A stretch of 64,000 nucleotides of DNA, taken from the NCBI RefSeq assembly GCF_002754375.1, contig NZ_PEFF01000001.1, forward strand, positions 4,357,501 through 4,421,500, in the 5' to 3' direction. The notes under the pieces are model-generated. The model saw only the letters and a list, made by a program, of their open reading frames with translations, ran no database searches and had not been told where the DNA came from. Of this stretch, positions 57,478 to 64,000 are shown one piece after another (position 1 is the first letter of the stretch; every line of letters begins with the position of its first letter). This DNA is from Variovorax sp. 54 (lineage in GTDB: Bacteria > Pseudomonadota > Gammaproteobacteria > Burkholderiales > Burkholderiaceae_C). Both the position numbers and the translations under genes were made by a program.

Positions 57478-58673
57478 GTGGTGAAGGACCACTTTGAGCC
57501 GGGCTGGACGCGAGGCGTCGCCCCACCTTCCGCGATAGGAGCCACAGGAGCGCTCGGAGCAGTGGGGATGCCCCCACCTATCAAGACGAGGCCCGGGGAC
57601 GCGCTGGCGACCATCTGCGCAGACTCCGGTGTCTTCGGCGATTGAATCTGCCGACCCACGCCCAGCCGATCCTCGCCTTCCGGTTGGAACGCAAGGAAAG
57701 CTCCATGCGCCACGAGCTGACGACACATCATCAGATCGACAGGGTAGGGCGTCGCATCCTGCGTGTAGCACTTGCACCCCTTACTCGCCATTTCCACACA
57801 CGCAGCAGGCACAGGAACGCGCTTAGGCGTGGTCAAGCCATCGTAGGCCGGAGCGGTGTGCATCAGCCCCGGAATCCGCGGCTGATAACTCGCGATGTAC
57901 TCCGAAGGGGTCTTCACCTGCACGACTGCACCGCCAGCGGCCGAGCCGCGCTGCGCCGAATCTGCTTTCGCCCCCGACTTCTTCGAAGGCTCATCGCCGC
58001 CGACGCGCGAGAACCCGCGCATGAACAAAATTGGGATCAACACGACCGCCGCAAGGATGAACCACACCCGCCACGGAATGCGTTTCTTGCCGGTGTGGAT
58101 CGTGGCCGAGTCATACCACTTGTAGACGTCACTCGGATATGGCCGAGTCTTCGTGTCGGCATTCTTGGCACTACCGAACTTGTGGCACTCCAGCTCGACT
58201 GCATCCCACTGGTGAAAGTTTGCGACCGGCATCGCGCCGCCCAAACGCTTGATGTGTTGATGCCAACCCGGAGCCTGCACCAGATTGCGCACGAAGCTAT
58301 CGACATTCTTGGGATGCTGGGTCAGCAGGAAAAAATCAAAGCCGCGTGAGCGATGCTCTGTAAGCCGCTGAATGTGACTCGGTGGCCGCTGGCTCGCTGG
58401 TCGTCCTGGCAGATCGTAGTGGCACTCATCGATGAGGAAGATGGTGCCGTCCTCTTGCGCTTCCCAATCCTCGAAGCGAACCTTCTTCCACCCGAACTCT
58501 TCGAGCTTCTCGGGCTTGATATTGCAGTAGGGCTCATTTGGCTTCTTCGGGTCATTCGCCGGGCGAATGTTGATGCACACCGGACGCCCGCTTTCCAGCT
58601 GAAGCGCGCGAACGTCCTTCAGCGTGAGCAGCGTTTTGCCCGAGCCATTCCCACCAGTGCGAAGGTAGAACAT
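57465..58673 (-). CDS. Zot-domain phage assembly ATPase (pI-like)
   Basis: This 402-residue protein has a Walker A at the extreme N-terminus (TGGNGSGKTLLTL, K13) and Walker B IFLIDECHY (D82, E83), the arrangement of the Zot/pI family. A single membrane segment lies at about 202-219 (VWFILAAVVLIPILFMRG), separating the cytoplasmic ATPase from a periplasmic C-terminal domain with a cysteine cluster (CVEMASKGCKCYTQ). pI drives extrusion of filamentous phage through the envelope. The name comes from the Vibrio zonula occludens toxin, but this protein should be read as an assembly factor. It follows the DUF2523 gene by three bases. Confidence 0.95.
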   Translation of the reverse strand: MFYLRTGGNGSGKTLLTLKDVRALQLESGRPVCINIRPANDPKKPNEPYCNIKPEKLEEFGWKKVRFEDWEAQEDGTIFLIDECHYDLPGRPASQRPPSHIQRLTEHRSRGFDFFLLTQHPKNVDSFVRNLVQAPGWHQHIKRLGGAMPVANFHQWDAVELECHKFGSAKNADTKTRPYPSDVYKWYDSATIHTGKKRIPWRVWFILAAVVLIPILFMRGFSRVGGDEPSKKSGAKADSAQRGSAAGGAVVQVKTPSEYIASYQPRIPGLMHTAPAYDGLTTPKRVPVPAACVEMASKGCKCYTQDATPYPVDLMMCRQLVAHGAFLAFQPEGEDRLGVGRQIQSPKTPESAQMVASASPGLVLIGGGIPTAPSAPVAPIAEGGATPRVQPGSKWSFTTQPQ

Positions 58674-58676
58674 GGC

Positions 58677-59000
58677 TTACAGCTTGAAGAAGCGCTTGAC
58701 CACAAGCGCACCGGCAGCGTTTCGAATCATGGTCATGCTCATGCGCGCGACCATGGCGCTTGTCACGATGTTGATGAACACACCAACCTTTGCGAACCCG
58801 AGCGCGCCGATGACTTCCGCAGGCAAGCCGCCGAGCGCCTGCATAGCCTGCTGCTTTAAAAAAGTGAGGCTGATATCCATGCCCGTATACGTGGCAACAC
58901 CGATGCCGAGGCCGACCAACACCTGAACAGCGAGCGATCCTGCGACGTAGCGCAGGCCACCGAAAAAGGCCGCAAGGACCCAAGGAAGAAATGCAGGCAT
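58677..59000 (-). CDS. DUF2523 minor coat protein (pVI-like)
   Basis: This 107-residue membrane protein belongs to the DUF2523 family of inoviruses (AFLPWVLAAFFGGLRYVAG at the start, ALGFAKVGVFINIVTSAMVA in the second half, ending VVKRFFKL). Several hydrophobic segments are visible. It probably occupies the pVI role, capping the adhesin end of the virion and staying in the inner membrane before assembly. It lies between the adhesin and Zot genes with two- and three-base gaps, the conserved order pIII-pVI-pI. Confidence 0.9.
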   Translation of the reverse strand: MPAFLPWVLAAFFGGLRYVAGSLAVQVLVGLGIGVATYTGMDISLTFLKQQAMQALGGLPAEVIGALGFAKVGVFINIVTSAMVARMSMTMIRNAAGALVVKRFFKL

Positions 59001-59002
59001 GG

Positions 59003-60604
59003 TCAGCCCCTTACGACGATACGTGCCGCGAGCAACGAGCCAACGACAACGAGGATGTTTCCCAGGATCTCAAGCCACGGGCAGACGACGGAAAGGGGAA
59101 TCACGATGCTGCGCCCCCAGATAGATACGTTGCGATCACGGAAGCACTGCTGTGATCCGATCGCGCTGGAGTAATCGAAATCGCTGGGCCCAATCGTGTA
59201 ATCACGCTTCGATCCTTCAGGCAGGTCGCCAGTTTGATCGCCGCCCTGCTTGCCCTTCGCGAGCATCGCGTCATAGGCGCGCGTCTCGTCGGTCGCATCA
59301 GGCTTCTTCTCAAAGAACTCGCAATTGCGCCTGTACTGCTCCTCTGCCATCGCGTTCAACACAGCGTCATCGCTCACTGCTTTAAAACCACCGGCGCATG
59401 CCCCACCAAAACTGGTATCAGCCCCATCGCCGTCGCACTGCTTGTCCTTGGAATTTTTCTCGCAAAAGCCAGACTGAGCTTCCGACGAAGTACCACTGGT
59501 CGTTCCGGTACACGTCCTGCGAGTCTGACCATTCACCGTCTTCGTACCGGGAGTCTGACCACTGGGACACGCATCGTTGCCGGGCGCATTCGTCGTCACA
59601 TTGGTGACATTTGTCGTTGTCGTGCACTGCCCCTCTGCGCACTTTGTCGTGCCAGTCCTAGTGCTCGTGGTCGAGCTTCCATCACTGTTATTTGTCGTGC
59701 TATCGCCGTTCCCAGGAGCATCAGCGACCTGAGGACGATCAGTGCCGACAGGCTTACACATACTCGTTCCGTTGAAAGTGCCAGGAGCCTGCCCCACAGG
59801 GCAAGGCGCTGGCGCAGCCGTTCCCGGCGCAGGCTGATCCGGTGCTTTTGGTGGCATACCAACAGGGGGCGTCGATGGCATCGGATCGCTCGCGCTATCG
59901 CCAGTCCCACCGGGACCGCTTTGAGAACACTTCGAAGGCGCGGCGGCAGTACTGCCCGTATAGAACCCCTCACCAGAACACCGCCACCAACCGCCCTCCG
60001 CCTGACCGCACAGAGCCGTGCGAGACGGAACAGTCACCACGCACAAGCCGTTGCCCGCCGACTGATATTTGTCACAGACGCTAAAACCCACTTTCGCGGG
60101 CAAGCCGTTGTCATCGCCGGTGTCTTTCCACCAAACACCAGCTGACTGCCCCTTCAAAGCCAAGCAAGGGTCCGGCGGCGCCTCGCACGCTGTATGCGCA
60201 GCGTTCTCCACATAGGGCGCTGTGCACTGACACCCGCCAGCAACCTGAGCGCTATTGGCCGGGCAAGTCAAACCGCCCTTGACCGCATAGCCATTGGCGT
60301 TGTGCGTGAAAAGCGCACCAGTCGACTTATTGGTCAAGTCCGCATAGCACTGCCAAGAGTTGCCGCTGCTTCCGAACGGTGCGTTGCCCACATACACGGC
60401 GGAATAGGGACCACTCTGCGTGTTGTAAAAACTTTGAAAAGCAGTGCATGCACCATCGACCGTCGGGTAAGCAGTCCCACCGATGAAACCACCATCAGAA
60501 GCGGTTCCCGGCATATACCCGCTGGCCTGCGGGACAAGAGCGCTTGCCGACAGCGACAGTCCCAGCAATACGAAGGCAACGATCAGACGGAGAAGATGAG
60601 CCAT
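59003..60604 (-). CDS. TspB-like phage adhesin (pIII-like attachment protein)
   Basis: The ATG at 60604, after TTGGGGGC, begins a signal peptide (AHLLRLIVAFVLLGLSLSAS) and gives 533 residues. The mature protein is Cys-rich (CTAFQSFYNTQSG, GLTCPANSAQVAGGCQCTA), then has Pro/Gly/Ser/Thr/Asn-rich linkers with two CPxGQxPGT repeats (CPVGQAPGT, CPSGQTPGT). It ends in a C-terminal membrane anchor (CPWLEILGNILVVVGSLLAA). This layout, with variable linker domains and an anchor, is that of pIII and the neisserial TspB group. It would bind host pili or receptors at the virion tip. Confidence 0.88.
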   Translation of the reverse strand: MAHLLRLIVAFVLLGLSLSASALVPQASGYMPGTASDGGFIGGTAYPTVDGACTAFQSFYNTQSGPYSAVYVGNAPFGSSGNSWQCYADLTNKSTGALFTHNANGYAVKGGLTCPANSAQVAGGCQCTAPYVENAAHTACEAPPDPCLALKGQSAGVWWKDTGDDNGLPAKVGFSVCDKYQSAGNGLCVVTVPSRTALCGQAEGGWWRCSGEGFYTGSTAAAPSKCSQSGPGGTGDSASDPMPSTPPVGMPPKAPDQPAPGTAAPAPCPVGQAPGTFNGTSMCKPVGTDRPQVADAPGNGDSTTNNSDGSSTTSTRTGTTKCAEGQCTTTTNVTNVTTNAPGNDACPSGQTPGTKTVNGQTRRTCTGTTSGTSSEAQSGFCEKNSKDKQCDGDGADTSFGGACAGGFKAVSDDAVLNAMAEEQYRRNCEFFEKKPDATDETRAYDAMLAKGKQGGDQTGDLPEGSKRDYTIGPSDFDYSSAIGSQQCFRDRNVSIWGRSIVIPLSVVCPWLEILGNILVVVGSLLAARIVVRG

Positions 60605-60689
60605 GCCGCCCCCAAGATCGCGATGATGACGAACAGACCCATGTGACTTGCCCTCTGCGAAGCACTCGACGCGAGCACTTTGAAGAAGC

Positions 60690-60710
60690 CCCCGGGTGAT
60701 CAAGCCGGGG
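60690..60710 (-). terminator. Weak terminator-like hairpin after the coat protein gene
   Basis: CCCCGG and CCGGGG with a nine-base loop, followed on the minus strand by GGCTTCTT. Filamentous phages often have a partial terminator after gene VIII, raising coat mRNA over downstream genes. Confidence 0.4.
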
Positions 60711-60732
60711 TCCCGCGATCAACCGACCGTGA

Positions 60733-60960
60733 TCACTTGAGGGAGCGACGCACCCAGACGAGGGCAGCGATGGTCAACACCACCAACAGGATCGCGCCGC
60801 CGATCTCCACGATGGGCGAATCGACACCGCTGTACTCGGCGATCTTGGCAACCACAGCCGAGACGTCGATGGCTGCACGTGCCGGAAGAACCGACAGCGC
60901 ACCAGCGCCGACCACGACAGGCGCAAGACTGCGCTTCACATAGCTCGCAAACTTCTTCAT
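60733..60960 (-). CDS. Major coat protein (pVIII-like)
   Basis: The ATG at 60960 overlaps the stop of the upstream small gene and gives 75 residues. The signal peptide (KKFASYVKRSLAPVVVGAGA, then LSVLPARA) is cleaved after ARA near residue 29, leaving about 46 residues. The mature part has an acidic/amphipathic start (AIDVSAVVAKIAEYSG), one membrane helix (IGGAILLVVLTIAALVWV) and a basic C-terminus (RRSLK) for DNA contact, exactly the pVIII plan. It forms the virion tube in thousands of copies. Longer frames upstream to 61038 belong to the preceding gene. Confidence 0.93.
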   Translation of the reverse strand: MKKFASYVKRSLAPVVVGAGALSVLPARAAIDVSAVVAKIAEYSGVDSPIVEIGGAILLVVLTIAALVWVRRSLK

Positions 60961-61166
60961 GACTCTGTTTCCTCTTTTGATGCTCCGGATTGACGAACAG
61001 CGACGATCACTTGCCGGATGCACCAAGCAATCGCCCACACGCCCAAAATTGCGAGCGCGATTTCTTCTCCCTGCTCAGGCGTTAACTGAAGCAACGGAAT
61101 TGAGAGTTCGTGCACCACCGTGACGGTGCACGCGGAGGCGCATTCGATGACGATCGGGTCAGCCAC
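60957..61166 (-). CDS. Small inovirus membrane protein upstream of the coat gene
   Basis: This 69-residue protein begins with GTG at 61166, five bases after the preceding gene ends. The N-terminal half is short and polar with two cysteines (VIECASACTVTVVHELSIPL), then one membrane helix (EIALAILGVWAIAWCIRQVI) and a Ser/Glu-rich tail. It overlaps the coat start (ATGA). By position it may be a minor virion protein (pVII/pIX-like) or assembly helper. I recognise no named family. Confidence 0.78.
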   Translation of the reverse strand: MADPIVIECASACTVTVVHELSIPLLQLTPEQGEEIALAILGVWAIAWCIRQVIVAVRQSGASKEETES

Positions 61167-61168
61167 GG

Positions 61169-61447
61169 CTAAACCTCATCGACCCAATCACCGCGCCGAA
61201 TGGCTTCACGACGATTGCGTGCAGCGATGCGCGAATGCGCTGCTGCCCAACGCCGAGCGCGCCGCTCGAATGCCTCCGCACGTTCAACGAACGGAGCACG
61301 TGCACCGCGACGACGCAACCAGTCCACACCGACCTGCATGAGCGTTCCGAAGAGAAATCCACCGACGTAGCCAGTCACGCCGGACACGAACGCCGTGATC
61401 GAAACAACTTGGAACAGGACCTTCATGTCCTCGGGTGTCAATGTCAC
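61169..61447 (-). CDS. Small inovirus membrane protein with long basic tail
   Basis: The GTG at 61447 is chosen because GTGA overlaps the upstream stop, giving 92 residues. A hydrophobic region (LFQVVSITAFVSGVTGYVGG, then FLFGTLMQV) is followed by a strongly basic, Arg/Ala-rich helix (WLRRRGARAPFVERAEAFER, RRARRWAAAHSRIAARNRRE) and an acidic end (GDWVDEV). The basic tail could contact phage DNA or membrane phospholipid during assembly. No named family is recognised; the position equals that of minor coat genes in other inoviruses. Confidence 0.75.
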   Translation of the reverse strand: MTLTPEDMKVLFQVVSITAFVSGVTGYVGGFLFGTLMQVGVDWLRRRGARAPFVERAEAFERRARRWAAAHSRIAARNRREAIRRGDWVDEV

Positions 61448-61626
61448 GATGCGGCTCCTATCACCGCACGTATGCACGGCACTTTCGAGTGATCGCGACG
61501 GCGCGCACGATCGATGCGAACACGACGCTCAGCCGACTCGCCGGACCACCACGCGAGAGCGCAGAAGCCAAGCCCGAAGAGCAGACCGGTGAGCGCCGCA
61601 GCCATCAGATGTTCAGCTGTGAACAT
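61444..61626 (-). CDS. Small inovirus membrane protein
   Basis: The ATG at 61626 is preferred because GGAG lies five bases upstream and it overlaps the previous stop (TGATG); it gives 60 residues. One hydrophobic helix (MAAALTGLLFGLGFCALAWW) is followed by a basic, polar tail (RRVRIDRARRRDHSK). It is overlapped by the next gene through GTGA. Size, helix and position fit a pVII/pIX-like minor coat protein, but no family is recognised. Confidence 0.72.
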   Translation of the reverse strand: MFTAEHLMAAALTGLLFGLGFCALAWWSGESAERRVRIDRARRRDHSKVPCIRAVIGAAS

Positions 61627-61826
61627 CACGACTCCAGCTGATAGCAACGGAACACAACCGCTTCACCGCCGCAGTGGTCCTGCACAGCATCAGCTGCTGC
61701 ATCCGCACTAGTGAACGGCGTAGCGTTGGTAATGAGCGGCGTGTAATCCACACCGCCCTCGCCATCGGCACGCAGGAACGAGTGATCCTCTGTGCCTTGG
61801 ACGTAGTAACGTGGTGCGACTTGCAT
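61626..61826 (-). CDS. Small soluble inovirus protein of unknown function
   Basis: This 66-residue protein has no membrane helix. It begins QVAPRYYVQGTEDHSFLRAD and ends CGGEAVVFRCYQLES, with an Ala/Asp-rich middle (TSADAAADAVQDHCGG). It lies between the ssDNA-binding protein and the small membrane proteins, in a set of start-stop overlapped genes. It could be a small regulator of replication or a virion-independent accessory. I recognise no family, and the assignment rests on coding context. Confidence 0.68.
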   Translation of the reverse strand: MQVAPRYYVQGTEDHSFLRADGEGGVDYTPLITNATPFTSADAAADAVQDHCGGEAVVFRCYQLES

Positions 61827-61879
61827 GGCCGTGTACCGGAAACGAAATGCGGATTGCGCTTCCGAATACCCTTGGTGCG

Positions 61880-62188
61880 TCAGGCCGCTTTGTTGGCCGC
61901 ACGGGCCACAGGCTTGAGGGCATGCATGACGGTCTTCGTCAGCTTGCCGTTCGTGACGATCTCCATTTCAGCCTCGGCCTCGAACGGAAACGGCAGGTGC
62001 TTGTACTTCGAGAATTCATCGCTGGTGCCCAGATTGAATTCCGAACTGGCCATGCCCTTCGCAGTGCCCTTGGACGCGTCAAGATCGACCAGTGCGTAAA
62101 CCTTGGTGGAGTCGTAGCCGTTGCCGTTCTCCAGCGTGCCCTTGCTGGACTTCATGCCCACAACGTGGATGACTTGATTGAACTTCAT
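61880..62188 (-). CDS. Inovirus single-stranded DNA-binding protein (gpV-like)
   Basis: This 102-residue protein starts KFNQVIHVVGMKSSKGTLEN and has alternating hydrophobic and aromatic residues suggesting an OB-type beta barrel (VYALVDLDASKG, EMEIVTNGKLTK). It lies 24 bases after the replication initiator, the conserved place of the phage ssDNA-binding protein (gpV, or RstB position). It would coat single-stranded phage DNA and switch replication toward packaging. Upstream TTAAAGGAAATCACC is a strong ribosome site, consistent with high expression. Confidence 0.85.
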   Translation of the reverse strand: MKFNQVIHVVGMKSSKGTLENGNGYDSTKVYALVDLDASKGTAKGMASSEFNLGTSDEFSKYKHLPFPFEAEAEMEIVTNGKLTKTVMHALKPVARAANKAA

Positions 62189-62212
62189 GGTGATTTCCTT
62201 TAACCGGCTGAA

Positions 62213-63364
62213 TCAAAGAACCGCGAGGGCCGGAACCTCGGGATTTGTGTACTTGCGCAGCGCCTCGGCGATTCCGTGCTGCATGGTGTGGTGATTGAGG
62301 CCGCGCAGCGAACGCGGCACGCGGCGGTTCTGTTCTTCAAGAACGAGGCCGACAAGCCAGCCCTCATCGGGCATCACCTTCGTGATTTGCACGAGGGTCG
62401 GCGCAACAACGCGGCGCACCCATGCAATGCAGCGCTCAGCACTTGCCTCGGCAACCTTGGTCGCCGTGGGCACACGAACAGCAATGTGGTGATTGCACAG
62501 CCAGTTGGTGGCCTCGTAGGCCCCCGCGTAGAACTGCGCGGGCTCGATGACTGCATCCCACGGAATGACGCGGTTGACGTTGCGCAGCTCGACTTCTCCG
62601 CGCAGCCACTTCGAGGACAGGTCGCCGAAGGCATGGCCCTTTTCGTAGCCGCGAAAGAGCTTGCCGCTTTCACGCAAGCCGACTTGAAACGTGCGCGAGT
62701 CGCCGGGCTTGAAAAGCGTCACAGCCGCGATCTTGCGAAAGTCGATACGGTCGAGCTTCACGCTGGTGAAGTCATCAGCATCGTCGTCATCGATGCCGAT
62801 CCATGCGCCATGGCAGTTGTGCTTAGGCCTGCGATTGCGGTAGCTGAAGCCGTGAGCCTTGTAGAGCCCGACCAGCTCGCTGATATCGACCTCACCCTCG
62901 AAAAAATCTTTCGCCAGGTCGATGCGGGTGATCGTCGGCGCAAACTCGCCGAAGTACTCGTGGACACGCTTCTCCCAGCCCGGTAGAGCGTAGGTGCAAC
63001 CCTCGCCCTTCACAGTCACGCAGATCGTGCCGCGCTGCGATTCGCCGCCCGCTGATACGCTCGCCACTTCATGGCCGAAAGCGTTGTCTATGGTCGTCGT
63101 GAACTCGTAGTAGTCACGACCCGGACGATCTACGCCGACGACAAAGCCGAGCAGCTGGGCGAAGACGTGCGCGAACCAGCGAGCCAGATTCTGGTCATCG
63201 GTGTCACCGGGAACCTTGCGGGTATGCGGCACATTGGCGCGCTTGAACGTGAAGCGGAAGTAATCAACGATCACTCCAGACTGAGCAACAGCGGCGACTT
63301 GCCGACCTTGGGTCAACACCTTCACGCGGTTGCCTTCGAGAACCAGCTTTTCGTCAACCGCCAT
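62213..63364 (-). CDS. Inovirus replication initiation protein (RstA-like)
   Basis: The ATG at 63364 is chosen for the GAGGTG site four bases upstream, giving 383 residues; codons at 63376 and 63379 are weaker alternatives. It has the features of RstA/phage-CRI initiators: GVIVDYFRFTFKR near the start, YEFTTTIDN, PTITRIDLAKDFFEGEVD, HGAWIGIDDDDADD and RGEVELRNVNRVIPWDAVI. The initiator nicks the phage origin for rolling-circle replication in the cytoplasm. It follows a small gene (stop at 63354) whose end overlaps it by 11 bases. The origin itself was not located. Confidence 0.92.
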   Translation of the reverse strand: MAVDEKLVLEGNRVKVLTQGRQVAAVAQSGVIVDYFRFTFKRANVPHTRKVPGDTDDQNLARWFAHVFAQLLGFVVGVDRPGRDYYEFTTTIDNAFGHEVASVSAGGESQRGTICVTVKGEGCTYALPGWEKRVHEYFGEFAPTITRIDLAKDFFEGEVDISELVGLYKAHGFSYRNRRPKHNCHGAWIGIDDDDADDFTSVKLDRIDFRKIAAVTLFKPGDSRTFQVGLRESGKLFRGYEKGHAFGDLSSKWLRGEVELRNVNRVIPWDAVIEPAQFYAGAYEATNWLCNHHIAVRVPTATKVAEASAERCIAWVRRVVAPTLVQITKVMPDEGWLVGLVLEEQNRRVPRSLRGLNHHTMQHGIAEALRKYTNPEVPALAVL

Positions 63365-63818
63365 TGCCCACCTCATCAACTTCGTTGTTTACCCCCGTGT
63401 TACTCGGGGGGGTATGAATACCGAGCGCCGCCGCGTCGGCGCCGGGCAAGCCCTGTCGCGCGACGCTGGCGTCGCCGGTCGTCGCAGCACAGCCCTCGCA
63501 TCGGCGGTCGCAACGGTCGGCGAGGTAGAGGCATTGCAGGAGGCATGCGCCATCGAGTGCGGGCGCGTCCTGCGGACCGGGCTCTTGCCCTTCGGGTTGA
63601 GCCACCGGGTACGGCGTCTCAATCGCTTGCGCGACTAACGATCCCTCGCGCTTCAGGGGGATCACACGCTGCTGGCGGGCTACGTCTCTTCGAGCCGCAG
63701 CGATAGGCAGGCCGTGGCTGCACGCCACGGAGCAGCCGCTTAGCAAAGAAGGGGGCGAGGCGAGGGACCAGTCACGTAGCGCGCGCTGCACCGCCTCATA
63801 GGCCGTAATCGAGGTCAT
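63354..63818 (-). CDS. Uncharacterised inovirus protein upstream of the replication gene
   Basis: The ATG at 63818 overlaps the stop of the partial upstream gene (ATGA), and its end overlaps rep, giving 154 residues. No domain is recognised. The start MTSITAYEAVQRALRDWS looks helical. The middle and end hold several cysteines (CLYLADRCDRRCEGC), a possible metal-binding cluster, and a Gly/Pro-rich tail. Overlaps on both sides support that it is translated. An opposite-strand frame at 63330-63638 lacks such signals and is rejected. A regulatory role is possible but unsupported. Confidence 0.6.
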   Translation of the reverse strand: MTSITAYEAVQRALRDWSLASPPSLLSGCSVACSHGLPIAAARRDVARQQRVIPLKREGSLVAQAIETPYPVAQPEGQEPGPQDAPALDGACLLQCLYLADRCDRRCEGCAATTGDASVARQGLPGADAAALGIHTPPSNTGVNNEVDEVGNGG

Positions 63819-64000
63819 AGGCGACCCTGCTGACCTTCCAGGCGCAAGCACGCGACCATGGCGCGGTCGGGCTGCACACCGCGACGAACGAAGGCCGCGC
63901 AGACGGCAGCATCGTCGCGGTACTGAACCGAGACATTGGCCGAGCCGTCGCGAATAGCGGGAGGAATCGGCGCGGTGATCGCCGCACGTGCGCGGCGCTT
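63815..64000 (-). CDS. 3' end of a further inovirus gene (5' part beyond the window)
   Basis: On the minus strand the frame entering at base 64000 is open for 61 codons and stops with TGA at 63815-63817, overlapping the next start (ATGA). The visible C-terminus includes ITAPIPPAIRDGSANVSVQY and VRRGVQPDRAMVACLRLEGQ, and looks like a folded soluble domain. It has no start codon within the window. It extends the phage replication operon leftwards in transcription terms. Family unknown. Confidence 0.62.
   Translation of the reverse strand, partial: KRRARAAITAPIPPAIRDGSANVSVQYRDDAAVCAAFVRRGVQPDRAMVACLRLEGQQGRL

Larger units (their letters stand above)
55304..64000 (-). mobile_element. Integrated filamentous phage (inovirus), truncated by window end
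   Basis: The cassette has the canonical inovirus order on one strand: RstA-like replication protein, ssDNA-binding protein, small proteins, coat protein with signal peptide, adhesin, DUF2523 protein, Zot ATPase. A serine recombinase and an AT-rich accessory gene follow. The left junction lies somewhere in 55113-55303, between lptM and the first phage-side gene, where the host gene cyaY would be expected. No direct repeat or dif-like core could be identified there, and the right end is outside the window. Confidence 0.9.

Noticed and set aside
57465-58673. Zot as an enterotoxin
   Set aside because: The protein has the Walker A/B, membrane helix and gene order of a filamentous phage assembly ATPase; the toxin name is historical.
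63330-63638. Plus-strand 102-codon frame near the phage initiator
   Set aside because: No ribosome site or motif; the minus-strand frame here is chained to both neighbours by overlaps.

Overview
The window is GC-rich chromosomal DNA from a Gram-negative beta-proteobacterium. Gene content points to the Comamonadaceae, with Variovorax the likeliest genus: CIRCE-controlled groESL, a ResB/CcsB cytochrome c maturation pair, MsrPQ, a Bug-type tricarboxylate binding protein, an lptM-lysA pair and many TonB receptors. The genus is inference from gene content, not a database match. No tRNA, rRNA or CRISPR array is visible.

Left part (1-18.7 kb). A peptide-type ABC transporter ends in two ATPases and is translationally coupled to a two-domain glycosyltransferase. 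A Tat-exported extradiol-dioxygenase-like protein follows. Next is a sugar-phosphate neighbourhood: zwf (minus strand), divergent from a three-gene ABC operon that resembles the hexose-phosphate transporter AfuABC more than an iron transporter, then a YihX-like sugar phosphatase, a lipocalin, transaldolase and phosphoglucose isomerase. After a DUF805 membrane protein comes a divergon: a LysR regulator facing a Bug binding protein and a PdxA-family dehydrogenase. A perfect 10-bp inverted repeat lies between them.

Polyol operon (18.8-29.4 kb). The order is binding protein, two permeases, ATPase, mannitol 2-dehydrogenase, short-chain polyol dehydrogenase, fructose-6-phosphate-aldolase-like protein, fructokinase, AraC-type regulator and xylulokinase. 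It closely parallels the Pseudomonas mtl operon. Imported mannitol, glucitol or arabitol would be oxidised to fructose or xylulose and then phosphorylated. A REP-like inverted pair separates the binding protein from the permeases.

Middle part (29.5-55.1 kb). groEL-groES run on the minus strand from a CIRCE-overlapped promoter. A cupredoxin and an iron-uptake island follow: three TonB receptors, a PepSY membrane protein, a 70-residue membrane protein, a phospholipase-D lipoprotein and two candidate Fur sites. Then come metK divergent from two LpxL-like acyltransferases, an alpha/beta hydrolase, engB divergent from a cytochrome c4, resB-ccsB, msrP-msrQ, and lptM-lysA.

Right part (55.3-64 kb) is an integrated filamentous phage (inovirus), cut off by the window edge. 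On the minus strand, in transcription order, it encodes an upstream partial protein, an unknown protein, the RstA-like replication initiator, a ssDNA-binding protein, four small proteins, a pVIII-like coat protein, a TspB/pIII-like adhesin, a DUF2523 pVI-like protein and a Zot/pI assembly ATPase that ends in an intrinsic terminator. Beyond it lie a plus-strand small membrane protein, a serine recombinase and an AT-rich 334-residue membrane protein of unknown function. This last gene is the least explained one in the window.
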